Origin: Ganoderma boninense
Lineage: Eukaryota; Basidiomycota; Agaricomycetes; Polyporales; Polyporaceae
Reading direction: 5' to 3'
NCBI GenBank assembly: GCA_002900995.3
Contig: CM035309.1
Location: 372,001-436,000, forward strand
DNA length: 64,000 nt
Shown here: piece by piece, positions 34,174 to 44,926 of the stretch
How the letters are laid out: the number at the start of each line of letters is the position of its first letter
Position numbering within the stretch: position 1 is the first letter of the stretch
Notes under the pieces: model-generated
The model's database searches: none
Seen by the model: the letters and a program-made list of their open reading frames with translations, nothing else
What the model was told of the DNA's origin: nothing
Position numbers and translations under genes: made by a program

Positions 34174-37100
34174 ATGTCTTCCTCTGCCGCTACTCGCAAA
34201 CGTCTTGTCTCGCGTCTTTCGACCGACCAATTCGCCGGGCTTCCCTTCGAGCCCGTCAAGAAACCTCGTGAGGGATCCAGTGAGCCTCCCGATTCTCCGA
34301 CAGACCGCGATGCTGCCGCTTCGTCAGACGATGATGTATTCATCCCGTCGGCCGATCCGGATGCATCTGAGCTCTCCTCCGCATCGGGCGCAGAGCTTGA
34401 CGGGGACGACGGAGACAGCGATGCTGTTGGAGCTGTCATCGTGCGTACCAGAACCATCGCTGTTCGCAACCGTGCCGGTGGCCCCGCCAAGTGGGATGCT
34501 GAGGCCAAGCGGGCCCGCTACGTCGAGAAATACGGCCAGATGACGGCCGACGCTGCGTTGGGTAAGTCCGGCTTTTCTGATCGTGTGTTCGTGCATCGCG
34601 CTGATTTGATCATGGTATAGCGAAATTGGCGAAAGCTTGGCGCTCTCCCGCGTACAATCATTTCAAGTATCCCGTCGTGGTCTTGGACGAGGATGGCGTT
34701 GTGTATCATAGATTTATTTGCAAAGAGTATGCTACTTTTGTTTCATGTTCGCTTCATTTCAGTGCTGACGACGATGTAGTCATCCCAGCGTTTACCTCGA
34801 TCGGATCGCCCACGAGGACTCCACGAGTAACCTCTTGCGGCATGTGCGAACCTGCGAGCCACTTGACACTCCGGAATCCGAGACTCTGGCGGCGTATGCC
34901 TCCGGGGCTACTTACTCGAAGGCGAAGTTTAGATATTTGCTCGCCCTCTGGTGTGCGCGGCGCCACCGGCCCTTCAGCATCGTAGAGGACCCCGAGTTCC
35001 GGCGCATCGTGCGTATGCTCTATGCACATGCGGAGACTCCTTCCCGCATCGCTGTCGCCCGCGACATCCAGCACCTCTTGGAGCACGCGCGCATGCAGCT
35101 CATCACGCGCCTTGCTGTATGTGCCGCATTTTTTGCCGATGTCATTTTTCGGGTGTTGATGAGCACGAGCCTGTCAGGGGCTCCCAGGCAAGATCCACCT
35201 CTGCGTGGATGGGTGGACCTCGCCAAACTTCATGTCGTTTTTGGGTGTGACGGTGCATTGGGGCGAAGGGACCGAGCTGGAGCACGTTACCCTCGATTTT
35301 ATCAAGTAAGTCCCCTTACTGAGTGTCGCTTACATTCCACTTCGCGCTAACGTGATACGCGCTACAAACAGGCTCAACAAAGCCCATACAGGGGTGTACC
35401 TCGCACAGAAGCTTGTGGCGTCCCTCACGGAATATGGGATCGAGAAGAAGGTGCGTTTCTGGTGCCGCAAAGTAAGTGTTCGGAGACTGACCTTGGTGGC
35501 TGTCAGGTCATGGCCCTCACATGCGACAACGCGGAGAACAATCAGACCATGATCGACGAGATGGTCAGCCTTATCCCGGGATATCGAGGCCACGAGATGC
35601 GCGTTCGGTGCTTTGGCCATGTGCTCAATCTGATTGTCAAGGTACGATCAATGTCATTCAACGCCGTTCATATCCCGCAATGTCATTGGCGCTAATCCGC
35701 TGCCCTGCCCGCGCTCAGGCGATCTTATCCCGGTTCTCGTGCACTCGCAAGGCGAAGAAGAACGGGAAAACCCCACACACTGAGTTCGAGGTTGTCCTTG
35801 CTGACCTGGACACGAACGAGGGCAATTTGGCCGAGTTTGAGGCTGAGTTGGGCCTTGTTCCTGATGAAGGGGAGGATGATGGCGAGCAGACTGATGAGGC
35901 TCGAGATGAGGCTGACGACACCGTTATCGACGCGATCGAGGATGCGGACACGAACACAGTGGAGGTCTCGAATGAAGATTTGATCGCGGGGAAGCAAGCC
36001 CTCGAAAAGGCAAGTTGCATCATCTCCGCTCTCGTAAGCTCGTCTCATCCCTCTCTCCAGATCATGGTGCTCTCGAGCCATGTCTTCTGCCGCCCGCAGG
36101 TCCGCGCGGCCCTGGCGCGCCTGGCCAAGGAGGCGCACCTCAAGAGCCAAGTCCTCATCCGTCCCGTGCGCACCCGCTGGAACACGGTCACGCACAGCCT
36201 CGGCCGTGCGATCGACATGCAAGAAGTCCTTGATGCTTTGTGCGACATGCACCAGTTCAACACCGTGGGTGGAGTGCGCCTCCGCCGCTTCATCCTCGAC
36301 GTCGACCAGTGGACAGTAATCCGGGAACTATACGAACTTCTATACGTAAGTATGGCATTGCATTTGATCGTGACATCGCTTAACCGAGGTGCACCTGTCA
36401 TCAGCCATTTTTGTATGCCACAACAAAGATGTCAACAAACAGGCACGCGCTGGTCCACGAGGTCATCCCTTACATGGACATCCTCACCGAACACCTCGCC
36501 CGTTTCAAGCAAGACCATGTGCTCAAGGATATCGTCCGGTCTGCGGCCGAGCGAGGCATAGAAGTCATCAATCGGTACTATTCGAAGACGGACCAAAGTG
36601 CCGTGTATCGCATCGCCATGAGTACGACATCAATTAAATGACATAAACGTTCATGCTAACCCTTTCTCTCTCCGACAGTCCTCCATCCCGCCTACAAGAC
36701 GCAGTACTTTGCAGATCACGACTGGCCGGCAGATTGGGTCGATGAGGCCCTGCGTCTCATCCGCGAGGAATGGACAAAGTACTACAAGCCCACCGCCACG
36801 GTCAAGAGCCAAGAGGATGCGGATGGGGGAGACCCTGAATCCCCCGCCCAGTCGCAGTCCTCTAACGCAGTCAAACATCGCCCTGGACACTTGAGCGCGC
36901 GGGCGACTTTTAACGTGAGTAACTGAGACCTCTGTTTAGCAAGTATTCATGTGCTCACATACTCATGTGCGCCACGCCAGAGCACTCGCAAGATGTTTGC
37001 CTCAACCGCGCAGGCTCCCTCTATGAAGGATGCCCTTGAAGAGTACCTCGCCACCCCCCCTACGAAGTCCATCACCGATCCGATCGGGTTCTGGGAGCTC

Positions 37101-37830
37101 CACCTTCGCGCCTCGAAGAATGATCCCGGTGCGCAGGCCTTGGGACGGATGGCGCTCAATTTCTTGACCGTGCCTGGTACGTACAAAACCCGGCTCGCAC
37201 ATCCCGCATATATTCACACTGTATTGTCTAGCCACGTCAACCGACGCCGAGCGCGCCTTCTCCCAAGGTGGACTCACGGTGTCTAAGCTGCGACACTCCC
37301 TCGGTGATGCCAGCATTCGCGCGAGCGCCCTGCTAGGCTCCTGGGCTCGAGTCGATGGCCTTGTTGACGAGGCAGACGCAGTTGAGCTGCTCAAGACCAA
37401 GCTTCGCGAGTCTCGTGCTCACGATCACGACGACAATGATCGACGCGCCCGACGCGAGAAGGGGACGTCCAATAGTGCGCCTGTCAAAATCAAGCAGGAG
37501 CCCCATGTTGCGCCTGTCAAAGTCAAGCAGGAGCCTATTTCCGATGACGAGGCCCGCGCCGCATCACGCGCGACAGGCTCGAAGGGCAAGGGAACCTCGA
37601 CTGCCCTGAAGCCACGGCCCCGCGCGAGTGCGAGCCACGCCGTTGCGAGCTCTTCGTCCTCCGCGTTGAAAGCGGCCACTCTGCCCGTCACGCCTATCCG
37701 GCGCAAGAGTTCGAAGGCCAGCGTCACTGCGGCGCCCCTCCCGGACAAGAAGGGCAAGTGCGCCGCGCGCGTCCCGCTCAACGCAGACGCCATCGAGATC
37801 TCGTCCGATGAAGCCGAGGAGGAGGACTAG
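34174..37830 (+). CDS. hAT transposase
   Basis: Roughly ten introns, all with usable GT..AG borders and consistent phase, and no nonsense codon found in the joined frame; about 950-1,000 residues. The N-terminus is disordered and acidic. A BED-like finger follows: FICK joins DHPSVYLDRIAHEDST and SNLLRHVRTC, giving a C...H-x3-C end. The RNase-H-like catalytic core shows CVDGWTSPNF (first Asp), LTCDNAENN (second Asp/Asn), RCFGHVLNLIVK, the PVRTRWNT block of the insertion domain, and WPADWVDEALRLIREEW. The C-terminal hAT dimerisation domain is intact: FWELH, LGRMALNFL, then TSTDAERAFSQGGLTVSKLR. A basic tail with KIKQEP, KVKQEP and a terminal IEISSDEAEEED follows, resembling SUMO acceptor and SUMO-binding motifs. 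It cuts and inserts the surrounding element. Confidence 0.92.
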
Positions 37831-39890
37831 GTGCCGTGGACGCATGGCTGACTTCTTCGCAAGGTAAATATGTCCTTTCCGTTCCCCTTCATTTCTTTCC
37901 GATGTAGAGTCGTGCATTGCTGTATCCGCCCACTACACCCTTCCCCCCCGATCATCATATCCACCCCACCCTGGCCACGCACACATTCGGATCCGTATGC
38001 CTCCCTTCTATATGTTCCCCCTGGTATCAAATCTGTGTACAGCGCGACCGCGCAATTCGTTTGTGTACCAGTACGTAGTTGATTTTAGAATGCGATTTCG
38101 CTTATCGCAAATGTCCCTCGTGCCTTCATTGTCAACGTGCACAACTGAACTCGCACTCCAACGGTTTCCAGCGGTGTCCCGCACCGTCTCAATAACTAAC
38201 CTGTTATGCATATAGCTTGCTGAGACCTCGCAGCAAACCACGTCCACTACAGTCTTGGGACTCTTGGCCACCCAGCCTGGAAGATCATGTATCCGGAAGA
38301 TCATGTATGATATTCAGGGCTGGGTGCATGATTTTCAGGTGCGGCGCCAAGACATTCCGCCCGGCACACAATTTGCCGCTGAACACTGGCCTCATCCCAC
38401 CCCCATCTTCGGCCCTTCCTCGTACCTCCCTCCGGTATTCAAACGACTACTCCTCTATCCACAAAAGCCCAAGAACCCGCAAAACCGTCGAATACTCGCT
38501 CGCGGAGGCAGGATAGGAGGAGACACGGTAGCTTGGATGCGGCGCGCAATCCACGTAAGTCATTTTCACCCTTTGACCCGAAGACGAGAGTGGCCAACTC
38601 TTGTACCCGCATGCATGCCCCATCCCCTACGGTCTCTGGTCATTGCTCGGAGTCATCTGCCTGACTCTTTCAGGCCTACGATGCCGTCTCTGTCACCAGC
38701 TCTCCCTCCTTCACCACACCATCCACACGACCGCGTCAACTGCACTGTCCGCAGGCATTCGCCCTCAGACGGCACGTCTGATGCAGTCATCGCCGGCACG
38801 CTTCCCCCTATGTTTAGGCGGTGCCTCTTTTCATACCCTTTGGCGACCATCTCGTCCCACCGCTGGCACTCCGCAACCCGTCGAGGCAAGTTGCCATCTG
38901 CGAATTCTCAAACTCGAACCCTTCACCTCTCGCTCCTTCTCCTGTCCAGCTGAGTGCCACTCATTTTCGCCTTGAGCCCTTCTGCTGCCATGCTCAGCGG
39001 CCTCAAGCACCCATCTCCGTCCTGCATATGGCCCGGTGGGATCACCGCATTAGCAGCAAAGATCCGGGCCTTCGCCCTCATTCTCGGCAGTGCCACCTGC
39101 CTCTCCTCCGCATACAAGCATCCTGTACCCCGCTGCCGTTATCCACGGAATCGAAACCTTTCCTGTATGTTGCGGCCAGTCCCGACACGGGCCAGCTCGT
39201 TGACGTCTGCCATCCTGCAGCGCACGACATCGAGCGCTGCAATCCTAGCTCCCTGGTCTCACCTTGTCCTGTACTGTCCGCTCTGTGTCCCCCTTTCTTA
39301 GTATTCGTGAATACCATACATATATTGTACATGGCGTAATATGTCATAAGAGGCTCTAGGAAGTGATACCTTGATTGCGACTGCGACTGTGGTGTGATGT
39401 CCGCGCGCCTCAGCTCTGATGACAGGCGCTTACCTCTCCGGATATCACGGCGATGTCAAAAAGCAAGCCGCGCCTCTGATGTTCGCACTGGAAGCTCAGT
39501 CTGCATTGCCTGCCATGGTGTACAGTATAGATCCAATCGCGATTGGGTGTCTAATGTTGTATGCGTGCAAAACCCATGCTTGTATGCTCTATAAGTAATG
39601 TAAATGTTTATAAACATGGGTAGCAATCCTGTCAAGATAGTGGTCAACGGTCCGGCACTCTCAATGCGTGCATTGAACTTCACTTGAGCATAAAACATGC
39701 ACACTATAGGTCTCCTATGGCTTATAACCTGCAACCTGCAATAGGTTTAGGTCAATATCTGGGTGGCCTGGATTCTATAGGTTTGAGAGCCGTAGGTTTA
39801 GGTGAAATTTCAGGTCGACCTAAACAGATCCCAATCATGGTTGAGAATTTGTGTAAACTTATAGGTTCAGCTCCCAATCATCTGTAGGTC
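37831..39890. other. 3' non-coding part of the hAT element
   Basis: Two kb between the transposase stop and the right terminal repeat. Several short frames occur, none with family features. The last ~200 bp hold AGGT/ACCT-rich subterminal repeats including CAGGTCGACCTAAAC (39811-39825). Confidence 0.6.
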
Positions 39891-39908
39891 GACCTACGTT
39901 CAGCCTTA

Positions 39909-39916
39909 TGGATGTG
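39909..39916. repeat. Target site duplication of the hAT element, right copy
   Basis: TGGATGTG, identical to 31581-31588. Confidence 0.93.
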
Positions 39917-39997
39917 CGTCCAAGCGGGATAACATTTATCAGCCCGTGGTCATCCTGCCTTCATGCCGGCTGACTTCCGAAGGTTACATGCGTGCTA

Positions 39998-42758
39998 TCA
40001 TTGTGGCTCGGTGGCCTGAACAAAATTGCGGAAAGTGAAATCCCAAGATGCCTTATCTACGTGTTCTGCCAAATGTCCTGCCTTCTTGAACCCCTTGAGT
40101 CTATTCTTCCATTCCGTGGCATTTAACGGGCGCTCACGGCCAGCAAGGATGCCCTGAACACGTTCCTGGAACCAGTGTTCCTGCCATGGCGTCCAGATTC
40201 CCGTGTACGCCCCGCCTCTCACCCATGCTGAATGTCTCGGCCACCATGAAGCATCCTCGGTCTGCGTACGAAGGCCTGATTTTCTGATACTCAGTTCAGT
40301 CAGTGGACATCACTTATTGTTACGCACCTGTGTAAACTTTGACTACTCCGGCTATAACGTCCAGCTCTTCGAGCAACAACCCGTCATCGTAATACGCCTC
40401 GTCTCCTTTGTCAATTGTCATGGGCAGGTGGTGCGCAATCACGATTGATGGACCATCCTGAAGATCACCTTGGTTGGCGATAGGGTCCACCTGGCCTGTG
40501 ACATGTCACATGATACGCCATACAATCCCGCCCTTCAGCCAGGCGGCGCGTGCATGAGGTGAAGCTGCGAGCTCCAAAACTTGTTGGCAATATGACTCGT
40601 AGTCTTGGACGGTGGGCCGCTGCCCCAGAGATCGCCAGGGGGGAAGCATTCGTTGTCTGGATGTGAGAGGGAGCGCGTACATGGGGGGGGCAGGGCGTTT
40701 GAGTAGTGTCGCTGTCCGAAATGGGACGCCGATGGACACTAGACTGTTCATGGCCTCTCTCGACGTCCCCCCTTCGCCAAGCCTACGGAGAAGCCATAGG
40801 GCACCCGAGGCCGTCGTGAGGATCAACTAACAGACGTTATCCACATCATTGTTGAATTTCACCAGTACCCAATGGGCGATGTTGTCCGTTTCTACAACGT
40901 GAGTTGCTGCACGGTGGTGCTGAAACGACATGCGCGAACGCTCTTGTCCTTCGCGTAGCAGGAATGCAGAATTGCGTGCGTCGAGGTCCCAAGTGTGCAT
41001 CAGGGCCCGAGACCGTAAGTCGCCAGCTAGCATTGCCGACACCCATCCCGCGACGAGAGCTTGCTGCGCAGCGTCGAATGGAAGATTTGACACCTCCTCA
41101 CTGAAAATTTGCGGCAGGCGACTAGCCCACGTGGTGTAGTCTACTCCAGGGAACGTGCGGGAGTCTGTGATGGAGATGCCGTACCAATGGCCGAGATGGT
41201 AGTTCAAGGGGAACACCATGTCATCCTTCTCGTCTTCAGACGCAGCAACGAAGAGCGACGTGTCGGCTGTCAGGAGCTGGTACATGTCGTCATTGTTCAC
41301 CTGTGATGCGGACGATGTCCCCACCGGGCACACTGGCCATCGACCGGTGTCGTCATTGTTTCGGACGGTAGGCGCAAGAGTGTCGGACAGATTTTCCACC
41401 TCAGATGCTCCCCAGCCCTGCAGGAACCATAGGTCCCAGTCGTCAAAGAATGCATTGTACTTGCGGAAGGCAGTTGGATGGACCATCCAGATGCTCCTGA
41501 AAGCTGAGCGGGGAATGGGGTATCTGTATTCCAGACCGTGCCATTGAGGCGGTAAATCCGGGAACAGCTGTTCAGCTTTTACCCAGAGGAAGACACGCGT
41601 GCGACGATAGGGAGGCAAGCCGCTCTCCGCATGGGCAGCGCGCCCATGACGCCTCTGCATCTGCAGCATCGACTCTTGACGTTCCTGATCGGGGCGGTAC
41701 GTCTCCCTTCTGGCAACGAATTCGATTCGGGACTCTCCCGGGAGCTGGTATGGTCCAAAAGGCAGTGACAGTTGGTCTACGACTGCGAAGTCTGGGCAAG
41801 ATCGCGTTTCACCGTGACGGCAAAGTGTCACGATGCGCGGCTTCCCGGCGGGGGCGTGCTCACAGGCTAAAAAGAAATCGGCAGGTGTTGGGGGAGCGAA
41901 TGATTTCATGAATGGAAGAGCTTGTCCGCATGACTTCACCTCTTGTGCGGTACACCACAAGATGAACACAGGGACATTGGCGGCACGTAGCACGGGAGTG
42001 ATAGCCAGCGGGATGCGGTCCTTGGCGTCGAAAACTGTTCCTACGCGTAGATTGAAGGAGAAGTCGCTGACGATCGAGTCGTTCAAAGCATCTATCCAGG
42101 ACAAAGGCACACCATTCTTGCTCAGGAAGTCGATCCAATCCGGAACAACTTTGTCTGTGTGGTAATGGTAGTGGCTAGTCCGCACTTGCGGGACATGACC
42201 ATCTTGGGGGCCCGGAAACAGCCAGAGTGCAATGGCCAATGAGCAACGCACTATGAGAAGCTGAAAGGCGACGTGCGCGCGATGGATAGCTAGCTGAGCG
42301 CCTTGAGGCGTCTTGTGGAGACTCCTGTAGCCAGAATCCTCTGGATGCGACCAGTGCTGTTGAAGACGAATTGCGCGCCTTGCAGATGACCCACACGAGC
42401 TTTGTTCCGTGGAAGTCATCAGCAACTCCGAGACATACAACAAGCCTTTTTCCAGCCGCATCCAGGCGTTCCGTATGTCATCTGGCAGCGCCCACCCTCC
42501 CTCATGACGCGCGAGCGTTAACGTTGTAGGATCTACGCACACTCGGGAAAGGAGCGGGTCGCTGACGGGGAGCCTGCGCAGGAGAAAGGGGAGCTCAGGA
42601 TAAGAGCCGATGTTGAGCTGCGGTCGAAGAAGAGTGCCTAGGGAACTGGAGGCTAGGGTGTTCGCATCGATCGATGTGGCGAATTTTGGAATGATGGGTG
42701 GCGCGTTGGTGACGGTATATACTTGTTTTGTCTCATCAGAAAATGTCTGTGGCTTCAT
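39998..42758 (-). pseudogene. Agaricomycete-specific family of unknown function, probably damaged
   Basis: A long minus-strand frame (643 codons from ATG 42758) continues in the same frame past a TAG at 40827-40829 and a TGA near 40503-40505, and then through an intron to a final exon. The final exon reads DASWWPRHSAWVRGG, TGIWTPWQEHWFQERV, ATEWKNRLKGFKKAGHL and WDFTFRNFVQ. The C-terminal SWWP...W...WFQ-R...EWKN...K pattern is the hallmark of a large multi-copy agaricomycete family with no known function. A 42-nt intron (GTACTG...GTTAG) could remove the TAG, but the TGA has no convincing rescue. I therefore call it a probable pseudogene. Its 3' end lies 82 bp from the hAT element. Confidence 0.65.
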
Positions 42759-43462
42759 CCTCCTTCACAATATGGGTTAGGATGACGACTTGGACGTACG
42801 TCCTTGGCGAGTTATGGAACTTACCAATTTTCTGAAGACATGATGATCGCGCGACTGAGGGGTGTACAGATCTGAAGATATGGCTGCATCACCTGTCAAC
42901 CATCCGAGCGCAGCCTATGGTGTACAATCTTAACTATACCTTTGGAGACTCCGACAGCGAGATGGCAACCAGTGGCGAACGGGGGGCGGGTAGATGACGG
43001 AATAGCGACAGTCGCGTGCGGTGCTGCGGGAGCGCTGCTGAGCACGGGTCTTGCAAACTTCATATACTTATCCAGACCTCTCGTATGGAATTTGCCCATG
43101 CTGCAGCACGTCGCCCTGAATCCAATAATGGTTCCGGGGTCCAACATAAGTCCTTATTGTTCACGAGATCCCCATAGATTTGCAGGGCTGCGCTGATGGA
43201 TTGACAGTGCGGCATTGAATATGCCTAATTTGACCATGCCATAATTGTAAACCATATTATATTAATGTTAATTTAGGCATCAGAGCAGAACTATCTACCT
43301 GTGCCGCAACGTGGTGGTGCAAATCAAATTGGACTCGCTGGATACGGCTGTCAGCGACCTGCGTTCACGGACCGCCGGATGACCTCTGCACCGCGCTCTG
43401 GGTGAACAGATCACCAAATGCTTCAACTGAGAGCATGCAGTAAACACTTCGCGCGACAGTGT
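42759..43462. other. Intergenic, AT-rich
   Basis: Non-coding flank between two minus-strand genes with an AT-rich patch near 43,235-43,280. Nothing recognised. Confidence 0.5.
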
Positions 43463-44312
43463 TCATTGCATGATGTCGACACCACGCGAAGTAGCAAGAT
43501 ACAAACTTAAAGTCTTGAGCTTGAACTCGGCCCTGTAGACCTCGCTGACCTTAATACGCACGCACCGCATTTCCATGCGCACTACGTCGCCCCCCACCAA
43601 CTCGTTGACGCTAAGTGCCGCCACTTTGTGCTGCGCTTCCTTGCAGCTGCTGCGATCGTAGACGTTGAGCAGCCTGGAGCGGGGCCCGGCAGACTCGCGG
43701 CGCGCAAGGATCTGGTAGATCGCACCTTCTGCAACGAATGATTAAAATATCGGCGGCGATACGGGATCGTCACTTACGTCCACCCGGTTGAGCCAGGTTG
43801 TGAATGCGGCCAAGCCTCTCCGCATCGGCCGCGCAAAACAGCTCGATGATCACGGTGAGCTTTGTGGGTTTGTGGCGCTTGAGAACCAACTCATAGCTAG
43901 CTAGACTCCCGAAGGCGACGATGACTACCGCCCGCGACTGAGGCCCAGGAATGCAGAGCGTGTTGCTTTCGCTCCAAGTCGCCTCATGGGGAATGTCGCG
44001 GAGGTGGTAAACGGGAGGTCCGTCGCTGATGGGGTCGCGCAGAAGTTGCCAGATCACCCTAGGCCGCTCATGAGCAGACGCAGACAACAGAGCGAACTTC
44101 ATAGGGACGTACTTCGAGTGCCGTGTCAAGGCGAAATCAAGACTCAACAGAGTTCCCTGGCCGTCATCCTCACCGGCATCAACAGTAGCGTTCGACTCGT
44201 GCTCATCACCTTCGCTCTCCTCATCGGTGAGCGAGATCGTGCCCAGGTCTTTGTTTTGACGTCTAGACGTCGACTCAGGTTGGAGAACGTGCTTTCTCTT
44301 TGGTGGCATCAT
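43463..44312 (-). CDS. Hypothetical agaricomycete protein
   Basis: Two exons: ATG 44312 (MMPPKRKHVLQPESTSRRQ) to about 43780, then an intron (GTAAGT...GTTGCAG), then GAIYQILARRESAG through to TGA 43463-43465, about 260 residues. The N-terminus is basic and acidic, nuclear-signal-like (PPKRK). The body has alternating strands: TLLSLDFALTRHSKYVPMKF, RPRVIWQLLRDP, RAVVIVAFGSLASYELVL, KLTVIIELFCAADAERLG, and ELVGGDVVRMEMRCVRIK. I recognise no catalytic motif. It lies between two other family-specific minus-strand genes at regular spacing, so the three may be a co-inherited block, but this is inference. Confidence 0.65.
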
Positions 44313-44776
44313 GCGTGAGATGAGGAGCGGTATGCACGGGGGTAGTAGGAAGGCACAGGCTGAAAGGTCGTTTTCGCAGAGGACGCCCACTTGTACTTGG
44401 TATACACGGGCATTCCAGGAACGACCCGTGAACATCCTGTAGGAGTGGGAATTAGATTATTCAATATGTCAAGGTGTCCGCAGTTGCACATATGCGATAC
44501 GATGACATCTCGAGGTTGAGTCGAGAAGCCACCCCGCTCAGCTGTCTTCCCATAATGATACTACCGCACTTATCTTTTTCGACGCTTCGTCATTGCGAGG
44601 CCCAATCACGCTTAATGTGAGGCCCCGGCCGCCCGATTGGCCCTTCGGATGTTGACAACTGACATAGGGACCACGCTGAACGACCGCCCGTGTCGTTGTC
44701 CACCACCTAGGCACCAGAAACCACTGCGCATTACGGGCGATTACATGACACAGACGATTACGTATCCTGGCGAAGG

Positions 44777-44871
44777 CTAGGGATCCTCCTCCACGTACGA
44801 GCTGTCAGAGTAATTGTCTCCCTGAGCCTTACTGCGATCGCCCTGCTGCCTCTGCTGCTGCTGGTCGTCAT

Positions 44872-44926
<55 letters not shown>

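Larger units (their letters stand above)
31589..39908. mobile_element. Complete hAT-superfamily DNA transposon (8,320 bp)
   Basis: Both ends carry an exact 18-bp terminal inverted repeat (TAAGGCTGAACGTAGGTC at 31589-31606 and its complement at 39891-39908). The element is bounded by an exact 8-bp duplication, TGGATGTG, the size expected for hAT insertion. Subterminal copies of CGTAGGT (three within ~90 bp on the left) and TGTAGGTCGACCTAC on the right look like transposase-binding sites. Inside are a multi-exon hAT transposase on the plus strand and a second gene on the minus strand facing the left end. Exact ends and an open transposase frame point to a recent, possibly still active copy. Confidence 0.93.
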
